A stretch of DNA of 64,000 nt from Daejeonella sp. JGW-45 (GCF_029360805.1 NZ_JARKNC010000008.1:248001-312000); one strand, 5' to 3'; positions 1-8,412 are shown, numbered from the stretch's first letter. A program made the numbers and translations. The notes: generated by a model not told the origin, from the letters alone.

Positions 1-1
1 T

Positions 2-103
2 GCAGACATTCCATTCATTTATGCTGCTTACGGATTCGGCACAGTGGAGAATGCTGAACAGCGTGTCGATCATTTTGAAGATTTAACGTTCCTGCTGAAA
101 TAG
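2..103 (+). CDS. HAD-family hydrolase, 3' end only
   Basis: The window opens inside a reading frame that ends at the TAG at 101-103. The visible 33 residues include ADIPFIYAAYGFG, then VDHFEDLTFLLK. This is the C-terminal pattern of phosphoglycolate-phosphatase-like HAD hydrolases, in which the last Rossmann strand gives a 'YG(F/Y)G' turn and the protein ends soon afterwards. The catalytic aspartate motifs lie before the window, so the substrate cannot be judged. The family call rests on this tail alone. Confidence 0.6.
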   Translation, partial: ADIPFIYAAYGFGTVENAEQRVDHFEDLTFLLK

Positions 104-172
104 GGCTCTTGCTGTTGGTGCCTTCTCATTTCAAATATTTTCAATTTCCTTTTAACTAATTATATTTTTTCC

Positions 173-180
173 TATATTTG
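173..180 (+). promoter_or_regulatory. -7 promoter element for rpmE
   Basis: TATATTTG matches the Bacteroidota -7 consensus TAnnTTTG exactly and lies 22 nt before the rpmE ATG. The expected -33 position (150-153) reads TTTT rather than TTTG. Confidence 0.6.
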
Positions 181-202
181 CACCTCTTAAAAAGTATTGA
201 AG

Positions 203-451
203 ATGAAAGCTGAATTGCATCCCAAAAATTATAGGTTAGTTGTGTTTAAGGACATGTCTAACGAATATTCTTTCTTAACTAAATCGTGTATTGATACCAA
301 AGAAAGCATCAAATGGGAAGATGGTAATGAATACCCACTTGTAAAACTAGAGATATCTCACACTTCTCACCCGTTTTATACCGGTAAAATGAAACTTGTT
401 GATACTGCAGGTCGTATCGATAAATTTCGTTCACGTTACGAGAAGAAATAA
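203..451 (+). CDS. rpmE2: 50S ribosomal protein L31 type B
   Basis: An 82-residue basic protein beginning [19 protein letters not shown], the usual start of type-B L31. It lacks the zinc-binding cysteine set of type-A L31 (a single Cys is visible), so this is the zinc-independent form. L31 sits on the 50S central protuberance and bridges to the small subunit. An in-frame TTG at 197 would add two residues, but the ATG at 203 gives the family N-terminus. The gene stands alone between its own promoter and a strong terminator. Confidence 0.95.
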   Translation: MKAELHPKNYRLVVFKDMSNEYSFLTKSCIDTKESIKWEDGNEYPLVKLEISHTSHPFYTGKMKLVDTAGRIDKFRSRYEKK

Positions 452-474
452 TAGTATATTCAGATATTATATAG

Positions 475-507
475 AAGTCCCGCCTTGTAAGGTCGGGACT
501 TTTTTTA
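475..507 (+). terminator. Intrinsic terminator after rpmE
   Basis: AAGTCCCG...CGGGACTT forms a stem around a short loop and is followed by seven T residues. The T run merges with the next promoter element (506-513). Confidence 0.85.
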
Positions 508-513
508 TTTTTG
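506..513 (+). promoter_or_regulatory. -7 promoter element, predicted leaderless
   Basis: TATTTTTG matches TAnnTTTG and is separated from the ATG at 517 by only three bases (TCC). If transcription starts at the usual distance, the mRNA begins at or next to the start codon. The element overlaps the tail of the preceding terminator. Confidence 0.5.
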
Positions 514-516
514 TCC

Positions 517-1701
517 ATGACCGTAATACTATTCGATGATCAGTTTCGACACAACTTACTGCCTCTCACTTTCACAAGGCCAGTATCTGAGATTCGCGTT
601 GGCATTCTGACTATTGCTGAAAAATGGGGATTATATTTAAAAAGCGCCCCATATTATCTAACCGAAGATTACCTGCAGGATAAATACCCTTTTCGCACAG
701 GTGATATAAACATTCTTATCAATGCCGCTATATGCCCTGATGAGGAGTTGGTAGAGAGTTTGGACAGGCTACAAGAGGGTGAGGCATTAGTATCTGGCGA
801 TGTTCTTATAGCCGTCAAATTAAACGAGTGGGCAGCACGCGAATTTATTCCCGAGCAAACGGTACAATATCGCCGTATAGAATACACCGGCCCACTGTTG
901 AAAATACTTTATCCTGAAGATATATTCCGAAACAATGGCCAGGAAATCATTATGGACTTTAGTCTGCTTACCGAAGGACGTTCATCAGCATCTTTAAGCA
1001 ATACAAATACGATTATTGGTGACAACATTTTTGTAGAAGAAGGCGCGAGCGCCGACTGTGCCACATTTAATTCAACAAACGGCCCTATTTATCTTGGCGT
1101 CAACTCGCAGGTCTGGGAAGGTTCTCATATCCGCGGGCCCTTTGCATTGGGTCAGGAGTCTATAGTTAAAATGGGAACGAAAATATACGGCATGACAACC
1201 ATTGGCCCAAATTCAAAAGCTGGTGGTGAGATAAACAACTCTGTGATCTTCGGCAACTCGGCAAAAGGCCACGACGGTTACCTTGGCAACTCAGTTTTAG
1301 GCGAATGGTGCAATATAGGTGCTGATACCAACAGTTCAAACATGAAGAACAATTATGCGGAAGTCAGACTTTGGGATTACTCGCAAGAATCTTTCCGGCG
1401 TACTGGATTGCAGTTCTGTGGTTTAATTATGGCGGATCATGCTAAGTGCGGGATAAATACGATGTTTAATACCGGAACTGTTGTAGGTGTAAGTGCAAAT
1501 GTTTTCGGCGCAGGGTTTCCGCGAAATTTTATACCTGATTTCGCCTGGGGGGGCCATCATGGTTTTGAAACTTATGGGCTGGAGAAAATGTTCGAGACTG
1601 CTTCCAGGGTTTATGAGCGCAGGAAATTAGTTTTTGATGAAAGGGAAAGGGAGATTTTAAAAAGAGTGTTTGAAATCACGGTAAAATACAGGAATTTTTA
1701 A
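517..1701 (+). CDS. GlmU-like sugar-nucleotidyltransferase / acetyltransferase
   Basis: A 394-residue protein that starts MTVILFDDQFRHNLLPLTFTRP. The N-terminal half resembles a shortened nucleotidyltransferase fold. The C-terminal half (about residues 160-350) is a left-handed beta-helix of hexapeptide repeats, for example VWEGSHIRGPFALG and SAKGHDGYLGNSVLGEWCNIGADT. This architecture matches the Bacteroidota-specific GlmU-like family (putative glucosamine-1-phosphate N-acetyltransferase / UDP-GlcNAc diphosphorylase), which may make UDP-GlcNAc for envelope synthesis. Activity is inferred from family. The ATG at 517 is preferred over a TTG at 511, which is part of the promoter element. Confidence 0.85.
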   Translation: MTVILFDDQFRHNLLPLTFTRPVSEIRVGILTIAEKWGLYLKSAPYYLTEDYLQDKYPFRTGDINILINAAICPDEELVESLDRLQEGEALVSGDVLIAVKLNEWAAREFIPEQTVQYRRIEYTGPLLKILYPEDIFRNNGQEIIMDFSLLTEGRSSASLSNTNTIIGDNIFVEEGASADCATFNSTNGPIYLGVNSQVWEGSHIRGPFALGQESIVKMGTKIYGMTTIGPNSKAGGEINNSVIFGNSAKGHDGYLGNSVLGEWCNIGADTNSSNMKNNYAEVRLWDYSQESFRRTGLQFCGLIMADHAKCGINTMFNTGTVVGVSANVFGAGFPRNFIPDFAWGGHHGFETYGLEKMFETASRVYERRKLVFDEREREILKRVFEITVKYRNF

Positions 1702-1793
1702 TAAGGCCACGGTGGATAGTAAATAGCAAACCCTCTTACACTGCTCGAATCGATATAAAATTAACATAGTAATAGAATATTAAGTCTGATTAA

Positions 1794-2561
1794 ATGAGAA
1801 ATAAAATAGTTGCCGGTAACTGGAAAATGAATCTGGACCATGCTGCTGGTCTTCAGCTTTTTTCCGAGATGATCAATTTGATCAGCGAAGAAGTAACAGG
1901 ATCACAGAAAATTGTAGTTTGCCCGCCGTTTGTCCACATCAGCAGTTTGGCACAATTGGTTAAAGTGCAGTCGAACATTTCTATTGGCGCACAAAACTGT
2001 CATCAGGCAGAATCCGGTGCCTTTACCGGCGAAATCTCTGCTTCTATGCTTAAGTCTGTAGGCGCAACATATGTTATTATCGGCCATTCAGAACGACGGG
2101 CATATTTTGCCGAGGACGGCCCGCAGCTAGCGAGAAAACTTGATATTGTATTGCATAATGGGCTGACTCCTATTTTCTGTATCGGTGAAACACTTGAGCA
2201 ACGGAACGCGGGAACTCATTTTGATGTAATTGAAAGCCAATTGAGGGAAGCTGCATTTCATTTAAAAGAGGAGCAGTTTAAAAAACTTGTTCTGGCTTAT
2301 GAGCCGGTATGGGCGATTGGTACCGGATTAACGGCTACACCTGCACAAGCTCAGGAGATACATTCATTTATCCGGTCAAAGGTCGTGGAAAATTACGGGG
2401 TCGATATCGGCAAAGATCTTACCATCCTATACGGCGGAAGCTGCAACCCTACGAATGCAACAGAGTTGTTTTCCCAGGAGGACATCGATGGAGGTTTGAT
2501 TGGCGGAGCTTCTCTAAAAGCACGGGATTTTGTTGATATTATAAAGGTGTTTAACTCTTAG
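1794..2561 (+). CDS. tpiA: Triosephosphate isomerase
   Basis: A 255-residue TIM barrel that interconverts glyceraldehyde 3-phosphate and dihydroxyacetone phosphate in glycolysis. All key residues are present: GNWKMN at residues 8-13 with Lys11, the catalytic His98 in IIGHSERR, the catalytic Glu170 in AYEPVWAIGTG, and the phosphate-binding YGGS loop near the C-terminus. Length is standard. It is 92 bp downstream of the GlmU-like gene and 37 bp upstream of prmA, so a tpiA-prmA transcript is likely. Confidence 0.97.
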   Translation: MRNKIVAGNWKMNLDHAAGLQLFSEMINLISEEVTGSQKIVVCPPFVHISSLAQLVKVQSNISIGAQNCHQAESGAFTGEISASMLKSVGATYVIIGHSERRAYFAEDGPQLARKLDIVLHNGLTPIFCIGETLEQRNAGTHFDVIESQLREAAFHLKEEQFKKLVLAYEPVWAIGTGLTATPAQAQEIHSFIRSKVVENYGVDIGKDLTILYGGSCNPTNATELFSQEDIDGGLIGGASLKARDFVDIIKVFNS

Positions 2562-2598
2562 ATACGATGCACCGACTTTTAGTGTCTTTTGAACAATT

Positions 2599-3441
2599 AT
2601 GAACTATAGCGAGTATTCTTTCAAACTTGAAGGTCATGAGGATTTCCATCAGGATATCCTCATCGATGCGCTTTCCAGGGTAGGATTTGATACATTCGAG
2701 GATATCGAGGGTGGCTTTAGAGCTTACGCGCCAGAAAATGAAAGAACCGAGGAAAAAGTAGCAGAAATTGCGCTGGAATATTCCAGTCTGTTCACATTCA
2801 GCTATGATGTAAAGACTATAGCCCACCAGAACTGGAACGAGGTCTGGGAAAGTAATTTTGAGCCGCTCAAAATTAACGAACGATGTTACGTCCGCGCAAC
2901 CTTCCATGAGCCCCACCCAGAATACGAATTCGAAATTATCGTGGATCCCAAAATGGCCTTTGGAACCGGTCATCATCAAACCACCGAGTTAATGATGAAT
3001 CTTATGATGAAGACAAATTTCAGCGGGAAAAAAGTACTTGATATGGGTTGCGGTACAGGGATCCTTGCCATACTCGCTTCCCATCTTGGTGCAGAAAATA
3101 TTGTTGCAATAGACAATGACCAGATTTGCTTTGAAAGCACTGTTGAAAATGCTGCTCTAAATAAAATACATAATATCACACCCTTATGCGGCTCCAAAGA
3201 ATCTATACCTGATGAGAAATTTGATATCATCCTTGCAAATATTAACCGCAATATTCTCATCGATCAAATTGACAGCTATTCAGCCGTGCTTTCACCAAAG
3301 GGAAGTATTTTTCTCAGCGGCTTCTACCAGGATCCGGATCTGAAAATTATCATTGATAAATCAATTGATTTTGCACTCGAATATATTACCCATGAAAAAA
3401 AAGACAATTGGGTAGCCGCGGAGTTCCAGTCTCGACTTTGA
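2599..3441 (+). CDS. prmA: Ribosomal protein L11 methyltransferase
   Basis: A 280-residue SAM-dependent methyltransferase that trimethylates ribosomal protein L11. An N-terminal substrate-recognition domain (about 1-95) precedes the catalytic domain. The PrmA signature DPKMAFGTGHH is at 116-126, the SAM-binding VLDMGCGTG at 147-155, the acidic ribose-binding AIDND at 170-174 and the catalytic-loop ANINRNIL near residue 215. It follows tpiA on the same strand. Confidence 0.95.
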   Translation: MNYSEYSFKLEGHEDFHQDILIDALSRVGFDTFEDIEGGFRAYAPENERTEEKVAEIALEYSSLFTFSYDVKTIAHQNWNEVWESNFEPLKINERCYVRATFHEPHPEYEFEIIVDPKMAFGTGHHQTTELMMNLMMKTNFSGKKVLDMGCGTGILAILASHLGAENIVAIDNDQICFESTVENAALNKIHNITPLCGSKESIPDEKFDIILANINRNILIDQIDSYSAVLSPKGSIFLSGFYQDPDLKIIIDKSIDFALEYITHEKKDNWVAAEFQSRL

Positions 3442-3850
3442 TGTTTTTTGCATTGTATATTATAATAGACGAAATATTTATTCGTTTTAAACAAAATAAT
3501 ATACACTAAGAATTTTTGCCCACATTTGGCCAGGGATAGTCGTTTAATTTCAAATGAGATTTAAATTCACGACAAATTATATGCTTGTGATGCTGTAACA
3601 GCACTTCTGATAAATACTAAATGCTTTCCATCCTAAGCAAGCGGCACTGCCTTATCAGTCAGTAAGACCCTTAAAATATTAATCGGCCGGGGGTGTTTGT
3701 ACCTATTTCGTTAATTAATTTAAACTATAACTATAATTCGCGTCGTATTGGAAAGGTTTTTGAATTACTTTAATTATAAAGTAATGCGGTGTAACTACCC
3801 TCCTAAACACAAGCTAAATCTATTTAGGTGAGATGATTAAATAAATTACG
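3442..3850. other. 409-bp intergenic region with three inverted repeats
   Basis: No gene is supported here. Three palindromic structures are visible: an AT-rich nested repeat at 3455-3504 (GTATATTAT/ATAATATAC outer, ACGAAATA/TATTCGT inner), a 13-bp palindrome TGCTGTAACAGCA at 3591-3603, and ATTACTTT/AAAGTAAT at 3764-3785. The first probably belongs to the prmA 3' end; the last lies in front of the XRE gene. No exact TAnnTTTG element was found. Confidence 0.6.
3764..3785. promoter_or_regulatory. Palindrome upstream of the XRE regulator
   Basis: ATTACTTT, six bases, AAAGTAAT: a perfect 8-bp inverted repeat whose centres are one to two helical turns apart, ending 65 bp before the start codon at 3851. 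This is the geometry of an autoregulatory operator for a small HTH protein. Function is inferred. Confidence 0.35.
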
Positions 3851-4186
3851 ATGAAGACACTAGGCAAAAAAATCAGATTATTAAGGCATCAGAAAAGCTG
3901 GAGCCAGGAAGATGTAGCTAAGCGCCTGGAAATATCAATTCCCGCATTTTCAAAGATTGAAACGGGAATTACAGATGTTAACCTTTCGCGTCTTGAACAG
4001 ATATCCAAGCTTTTTGATATGAGCGTGGTCCAACTACTTACATTCAACGATGCAGAAAGCCAGGAGAAACATACGACTGAACTGGAAGAGCTCACAAAAA
4101 AGGTTATGGAACGTGAAAAAGAGGTCATTGATCTTCAGAAACGGATTATCGAGCTCTATGAGGAACTAAGAAAAGCTAAAAACTAG
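3851..4186 (+). CDS. XRE-family regulator with C-terminal coiled coil
   Basis: A 111-residue protein. Residues 5-60 are a Cro/C1-type helix-turn-helix (GKKIRLLRHQKSWSQEDVA, then ISIPAFSKIETG as recognition region). Residues 70-111 are rich in Glu and Lys with leucines at heptad spacing (LEELTKKVMEREKEVIDLQ), so a dimerising coiled coil is likely. This domain order is common for small Bacteroidota regulators whose targets are unknown. It is single, preceded by a 409-bp gap with a palindrome and followed by a strong terminator. Confidence 0.85.
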   Translation: MKTLGKKIRLLRHQKSWSQEDVAKRLEISIPAFSKIETGITDVNLSRLEQISKLFDMSVVQLLTFNDAESQEKHTTELEELTKKVMEREKEVIDLQKRIIELYEELRKAKN

Positions 4187-4213
4187 CTGGCGATCAACGT
4201 ATATCGCCGAACT

Positions 4214-4241
4214 AAAAAAGCCGGCTAAGCCGGCCTTTTTT
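4214..4241 (+). terminator. Bidirectional terminator
   Basis: AAAAAAGCCGGC, TAA, GCCGGCCTTTTTT: a GC-rich stem with A and T tails on both sides between the convergent XRE and GNAT-like genes, so it can serve both strands. Confidence 0.85.
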
Positions 4242-4284
4242 ATGCATACTGATAGCGAACAACATTCTCTGAAACTGGCGTTTC

Positions 4285-5406
4285 CTATTCAAATATTTTC
4301 CTCATTGTCGCATGCTTTTTTCCAAGCGTAGCACCAGTAGCCTCATGCAGGGCAAGCATTTTATCATTAAAATCGCCAACCCATGATAGTTCCAACTCCC
4401 TATACTGGTTGAGCGGCAGAACATATTCCTTAAGTTTTATGAATAATGCCGATTCCAATCCATGTTTTTGAAAAGCTTGTTTGGTTCCCATTACCACTGC
4501 TCTCATTCGATCGACGCCCACCCAGCGCCTATAAACAAACTTTATCTTTTCAACAATACCAAGCTTACCATTAAGACCTCTGATCATTTGATTAGCGTCG
4601 GGAAGTATGACGATAACCGAAGCCGGTTCGCTATTGATGTAAGCAAACCAAATCAGCTTTTCATCCATAACCGTCTTCATTTTGCTAAATGATCCAAGCA
4701 CATTCTTCAGATTCAGCGGAACAAAGTTTTTGAAATCTCTCCAGGCATCGTTATATATTTCCACAAAATCTGCCGCATATTGATCCAGTTTGGATTCCTC
4801 AAGATGCTTAAAAGTGTATCCTGGCTTATTGGCAACCCAATTAGCTATTTTTGTAAAACGTTCCGGAAAAGGTTTGGTTACCTCGAGATGATTGGTAATC
4901 TGCTCGTATAAAGTTACAAATCCATAACCCTTGAACAGCTCCTGATAATATTGATGATTATAGTTCATACCATAGGATGGAGTGGTAAATCCCTCAATCA
5001 GCAATCCCCAGAAGCTGTCGTTCTCTCCGAAATTAATCGGTCCGTCCATGGCTTTCATGCCCCGGGCCAGCAGCCAAGACTGGGCAGTATCAAACAGCAA
5101 TCCTGCAGCTTCATTATCATTTATACATTCGAAAAAACCGATTCCTCCAGTAGGTTGTTCTGCCTGAAATGCTTTTTTCTCATTAATAAAAGCTGCAATT
5201 CGTCCTATTAACTTTCCGTCACCCGATTTCAACACCCAACGGGTAATTACGCCGTGACTATGAAATACATTTTGCTTTGGATCGAAAACCGCATTTACAT
5301 CCTTATCAAGTGGACACACCCAGTTCGTATCATTTTTGTATATCTGCCTTGCTACGTCTAAAAACTCACGTGCTTCCTTCTTGCTTTGTACTTCTTTTAT
5401 AGTCAT
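4285..5406 (-). CDS. GNAT-like acyltransferase of unknown substrate
   Basis: A 373-residue protein starting MTIKEVQSKKEAREFLDVARQ. The N-terminal part has the conserved WVCPLDKDVNAVFDP and the middle has GPINFGENDSFWGLLIEGF. The C-terminal part reads like a GNAT acceptor region: ELSWVGDFNDKMLALHEATGA, then LGKKHATMRKIF. This is the widespread conserved family related to E. coli YghO, annotated as hypothetical or as N-acetyltransferase. The substrate is not known. It lies 3' of scpB and the acidic protein gene, but an intrinsic terminator sits directly in front of its start codon. Confidence 0.7.
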   Translation of the reverse strand: MTIKEVQSKKEAREFLDVARQIYKNDTNWVCPLDKDVNAVFDPKQNVFHSHGVITRWVLKSGDGKLIGRIAAFINEKKAFQAEQPTGGIGFFECINDNEAAGLLFDTAQSWLLARGMKAMDGPINFGENDSFWGLLIEGFTTPSYGMNYNHQYYQELFKGYGFVTLYEQITNHLEVTKPFPERFTKIANWVANKPGYTFKHLEESKLDQYAADFVEIYNDAWRDFKNFVPLNLKNVLGSFSKMKTVMDEKLIWFAYINSEPASVIVILPDANQMIRGLNGKLGIVEKIKFVYRRWVGVDRMRAVVMGTKQAFQKHGLESALFIKLKEYVLPLNQYRELELSWVGDFNDKMLALHEATGATLGKKHATMRKIFE

Positions 5407-5413
5407 CAGGAAT

Positions 5414-5446
5414 TAAATAAAAAAAGCATTCAGTAAACTGAATGCC
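5414..5446 (-). terminator. Intrinsic terminator / possible attenuator
   Basis: Read on the minus strand, GCATTCAG, TTTA, CTGAATGC is followed by a run of seven T. It ends the acidic-protein transcript, yet lies only 8-40 bases upstream of the next start codon (5406), so it may set how much transcription reaches the GNAT-like gene. Confidence 0.8.
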
Positions 5447-5468
5447 TTAATTCTAAATTATTGCATTT

Positions 5469-5690
5469 TTAATAATCATCTTCGTCCTCATCATCGTATT
5501 CGTCAAACCCTTTAATATCATCATCAAGGGAAAGATCAAAGTCGTCATCATCCTCATCGTCGGCGATGACCCGTTTTGATTCTTTGGGATCGTCATCATC
5601 CTCGTCTTCGTCATCCTGATTTCTCCTTCTCGGATCATGGGAACTTTTAAAAGTATCCCTAGCTATTGGTGCTTTTATTGACGTCATCAT
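5469..5690 (-). CDS. Very acidic small protein
   Basis: A 73-residue protein (MMTSIKAPIARDTFKSSHDP...). The first 30 residues are ordinary and slightly basic (DPRRRN). From about residue 28 to the end it is dominated by Asp and Glu, in runs such as DDEDEDDDDPKE and DDEDDDDFDLSLDDD, ending DDEDEDDY. It has no cysteine or membrane segment and is expected to be disordered and strongly negative. The ATG codons at 5690 and 5687 are both possible starts. The upstream neighbour is scpB. Function is unknown; chaperone-like or nucleic-acid-mimic roles are only possibilities. Confidence 0.6.
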   Translation of the reverse strand: MMTSIKAPIARDTFKSSHDPRRRNQDDEDEDDDDPKESKRVIADDEDDDDFDLSLDDDIKGFDEYDDEDEDDY

Positions 5691-5784
5691 CTCTAGCAAA
5701 TTACACTTCCTTTATTCTTGATTTAGAATATAAAATTAGCAAGAATTTACTTTTTATAAACTTCTTTTTTATTTTTTCTCGCAT

Positions 5785-6351
5785 TCACTCCGACTCCTGG
5801 CCAATTGAACTGCTTTCGGTCTGAAGGTCTTTTAATTGTGGAAGATCTTCAGTAGAATTAATCCCAAAGTAGTCCATAAAACGATTACTGGTTCCATACA
5901 GTAACGGCTTACCAACGGCGTTAGATTTACCGGTAATATTGATCAGTTCTTTCTCCAATAGTTTTTGAACGGTATAGTCACAATTCACACCTCGGATCTG
6001 TTCGATCTCCGCTTTAGTTATCGGCTGCTTATAGGCAATAATTGCAAGTGTTTCCAAAGCTGATTGGCTAAGTTTTTTCTTCGATCGCTGAATTTGAAGC
6101 TGCCCTATGACCGGATAATATTCCTTCCTTGTTAGGAACTGATACCCCCCATTTACATATACAAGCTCAAGCGCCAGATCCAATGCATCATATTTGGTCC
6201 GGATATCTTCGATTAGTCTTTGAACCCTTTCAGCATTTATATTCCTGAGTTGAACATCTTTCAAAACTTGAATTATTTCATCAACTCCGATACTCTTTTC
6301 AGAAGCGAATATTAATGCTTCGATAAAATTCGCCGTCCTTTCCAAACTCAT
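5785..6351 (-). CDS. scpB: Chromosome segregation and condensation protein ScpB
   Basis: A 188-residue ScpB with the usual pair of winged-helix domains. The N-terminal segment (MSLERTANFIEALIFASEKSIG) and the central LSQSALETLAIIAYKQPITKAEIEQIRGV are typical of the family. ScpB binds the kleisin ScpA in the SMC condensin complex. No scpA is in this window. The ATG at 6351 is chosen because a GTG at 6366 would place the start inside a promoter element. The tail is acidic (SSIGQESE). Confidence 0.93.
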   Translation of the reverse strand: MSLERTANFIEALIFASEKSIGVDEIIQVLKDVQLRNINAERVQRLIEDIRTKYDALDLALELVYVNGGYQFLTRKEYYPVIGQLQIQRSKKKLSQSALETLAIIAYKQPITKAEIEQIRGVNCDYTVQKLLEKELINITGKSNAVGKPLLYGTSNRFMDYFGINSTEDLPQLKDLQTESSSIGQESE

Positions 6352-6354
6352 AAA

Positions 6355-6362
6355 CAAAAATA
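6355..6362 (-). promoter_or_regulatory. -7 promoter element for scpB, predicted leaderless
   Basis: TATTTTTG on the minus strand, followed by TTT and then the scpB ATG. The three-base spacing is the same as at the GlmU-like gene (506-513), predicting an mRNA with almost no 5' leader. Confidence 0.5.
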
Positions 6363-6426
6363 ACACAAAGCGCTTTTATCAAAAAACAATCGGGTACAAT
6401 TATTTATTCACGCTCAATCACATTCC

Positions 6427-6457
6427 GTCCGCCTGGTCAGACAACCAGGCTTCGGAC
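6427..6457 (-). terminator. Hairpin downstream of the histidine kinase
   Basis: GCCTGGT, six-base loop, ACCAGGC (431-450) with outer GTCC/GGAC pairing. It lies just past the stop of the minus-strand kinase gene. There is no T run, so it is better viewed as a 3'-end stabiliser or a Rho-dependent or weak terminator. Confidence 0.45.
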
Positions 6458-6489
6458 CCTTAATCAGATTGCGCGCTGAACAACATCGC

Positions 6490-8328
6490 CTACACCGGGA
6501 TCCGGATCAAAATAGTCGTTCCGAAATTTCCGGTTTGACGCTTATCGATAATAATAGGTAGCTCATTCAATTTGTTTAAAAGGTCTACTCTCTCGGTAAT
6601 CAGGGCCATGCCGTGACTAGTATGTCCGGCTCTTTTATTTTTTCCGGAATTCGTGATTCCTATACCATCATCTATAATACTGACAAGCAGATCCGTTTCT
6701 ACGAGTTCAAAATTCAATTTAATAGAGCCTCCTTCTTCTTTGGGCATAATACCATGCCATATGGCATTTTCAACAAATGGTTGTATCAGCATAGATGGGA
6801 TCAATATTTCCTCTGGATCAAGGTTATCATCAACGTTAAATTCATAGTTCATCTTGCCGGCAGATCTGATCTTTTCTAAGGCCAGGTAAAGCTCCAAATA
6901 AGCCAACTCTTCCTCAACAGTGATGGTGGAGCTCATGCATATATCAAGATGCTTTCGCGCAAGTCTGGAAAATTTCGAAAGCATCTCTGTGGCAGATTTT
7001 GTATCAGCCTGGTTCACAAAATGTTGTACCGCAGTTATTACGTTAAAAACAAAGTGCGGATTCATCATTGCTTGCAGGGCCTTTTGCTGCAATGTCGCAA
7101 TTTGACTTTGGACAAGCAGGTCCTGTCTTTTCCGCCTGCTCTTCCTGAGCCAATAAATTACAGATATGGCGCCGGCGCATAGCAAGAATATTAAAATGCC
7201 CAAGGTAATGATCCATTTGAAAGTGGCCTCTTTGGACTTTTGCTTCTCAATAAGCAGCTCCCTCTCTTGAAGTTTTTGTTGCTGGACATAATGCTGGGTA
7301 GATATTCCGATGTTTTGAGATGATTTTTGATTAAGTTCTAAACTGTCTTTTTTATATAAGCGAGCCAAAGTATTAATTGCTCCCTTATAATCTCCAAGGG
7401 CGTTCTGAAGTTCGTATTGCCTATAGCTAAACTCGTCCTTTACATCCTCATCTTTGAATATATCGGCATAATATTTTCCTTCATTAAGTGTTTGACTCAC
7501 TAATTGATAATTTCGATCGTGTATGTATATCTTAGAAAGCGTCAAATAACACCCAGCAATAGTCTTATATAATTTTAGCTTTTTTGCGCGGTCAACTGCA
7601 ACCTTTAAGAATGATTTTGCCTGTTTAAAATCTCCCTGTTTAAAATAAACCACTCCGATGTTTTGAAAATACATTGTTATATAATACTCATCCTTCGTTC
7701 TTTTGAAAAACTCGTAACTTTTATCGAAAAATAGGATGGCTTTCTTATAACTACCTTGCTGTTCATAAGCACGTGCCATGTTAAAATATAATCCGGCTGT
7801 TAGCTCCTGATCATTCAGACCTTTAGATATATATAAAGATCTGGTAAAATAAAACATAGATTGCTTTGTATCCTCTATAGTGCTGTATAAATTCCCTATA
7901 TTATTATAAATCCTCGCCTGCTTTCGAATATCGCCTACAATCTCGTAATACCTTAGAGCATCCATGTAATTTTTAATGGCAGACTGAATCTTATTTTGGT
8001 AATATAAACCAAGTCCAATTATTCTATGCGAATCAGCTATCCCCTTTATGTAGTTAATATTTTTAGCTATTCGCAGGGCATTATCTCCAAGCGCAGTAGT
8101 CTTTTGCGGATCCGTCAGCCTTAGATCAAAGGCTTCCTTATTAAGTTTTATTACTCGCAAGGAATCTTCGAGACTTGTTTCTGTCTCTTCCCTTTTAAGA
8201 TGGAAACCGGAAGGAGATGACAAAGCAAAATTCTTAAGATACAATATAGCGACTCCGAATGCGAGCGCTAGCAGGCAATACACCATGTATCTGTAATATT
8301 TTCTCTTCAAGGCAGAATAATTAGGCAA
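6490..8328 (-). CDS. TPR-sensor histidine kinase (LytS/YehU class)
   Basis: A 612-residue protein. A membrane segment is at about 15-34, followed by tetratricopeptide repeats at roughly 75-330 (e.g. QARIYNNIGNLYSTIEDTKQ), a short coiled coil, a second membrane segment at 373-394 and a cytoplasmic kinase region. The phospho-acceptor is His425 in MMNPHFVFN, the mark of the His_kinase family. The ATPase domain follows with VENAIWHG and DDGIGI. Such kinases normally pair with a LytTR response regulator, but none is next to it. The first in-frame start is TTG at 8328; an ATG at 8286 is an alternative that removes the basic N-terminus. Confidence 0.88.
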   Translation of the reverse strand: MPNYSALKRKYYRYMVYCLLALAFGVAILYLKNFALSSPSGFHLKREETETSLEDSLRVIKLNKEAFDLRLTDPQKTTALGDNALRIAKNINYIKGIADSHRIIGLGLYYQNKIQSAIKNYMDALRYYEIVGDIRKQARIYNNIGNLYSTIEDTKQSMFYFTRSLYISKGLNDQELTAGLYFNMARAYEQQGSYKKAILFFDKSYEFFKRTKDEYYITMYFQNIGVVYFKQGDFKQAKSFLKVAVDRAKKLKLYKTIAGCYLTLSKIYIHDRNYQLVSQTLNEGKYYADIFKDEDVKDEFSYRQYELQNALGDYKGAINTLARLYKKDSLELNQKSSQNIGISTQHYVQQQKLQERELLIEKQKSKEATFKWIITLGILIFLLCAGAISVIYWLRKSRRKRQDLLVQSQIATLQQKALQAMMNPHFVFNVITAVQHFVNQADTKSATEMLSKFSRLARKHLDICMSSTITVEEELAYLELYLALEKIRSAGKMNYEFNVDDNLDPEEILIPSMLIQPFVENAIWHGIMPKEEGGSIKLNFELVETDLLVSIIDDGIGITNSGKNKRAGHTSHGMALITERVDLLNKLNELPIIIDKRQTGNFGTTILIRIPV

Positions 8329-8376
8329 GTATCAGACGCGGTTAGCAGAAAGTTAAGATATTCATTTTTGTAATAA

Positions 8377-8412
8377 AAAGCGGTGAAACGCCCCAATCGC
8401 TTCAACCGCTTT
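8377..8412. repeat. Inverted repeat between kinase and lysS
   Basis: AAAGCGGT and ACCGCTTT are perfectly complementary, with additional inner pairing (GAAACG/CGCTTC). It looks like a hairpin but sits between two divergent genes, so a terminator role is unlikely; a regulatory role for one promoter is possible. Confidence 0.45.

Noticed and set aside
5453-5638. Overlapping 61-residue frame in the acidic-protein gene (Met/Thr/Lys-rich)
   Set aside because: It is a frame shadow of the GAT/GAC-rich acidic gene; the Asp/Glu frame has a sensible N-terminus and its own terminator.
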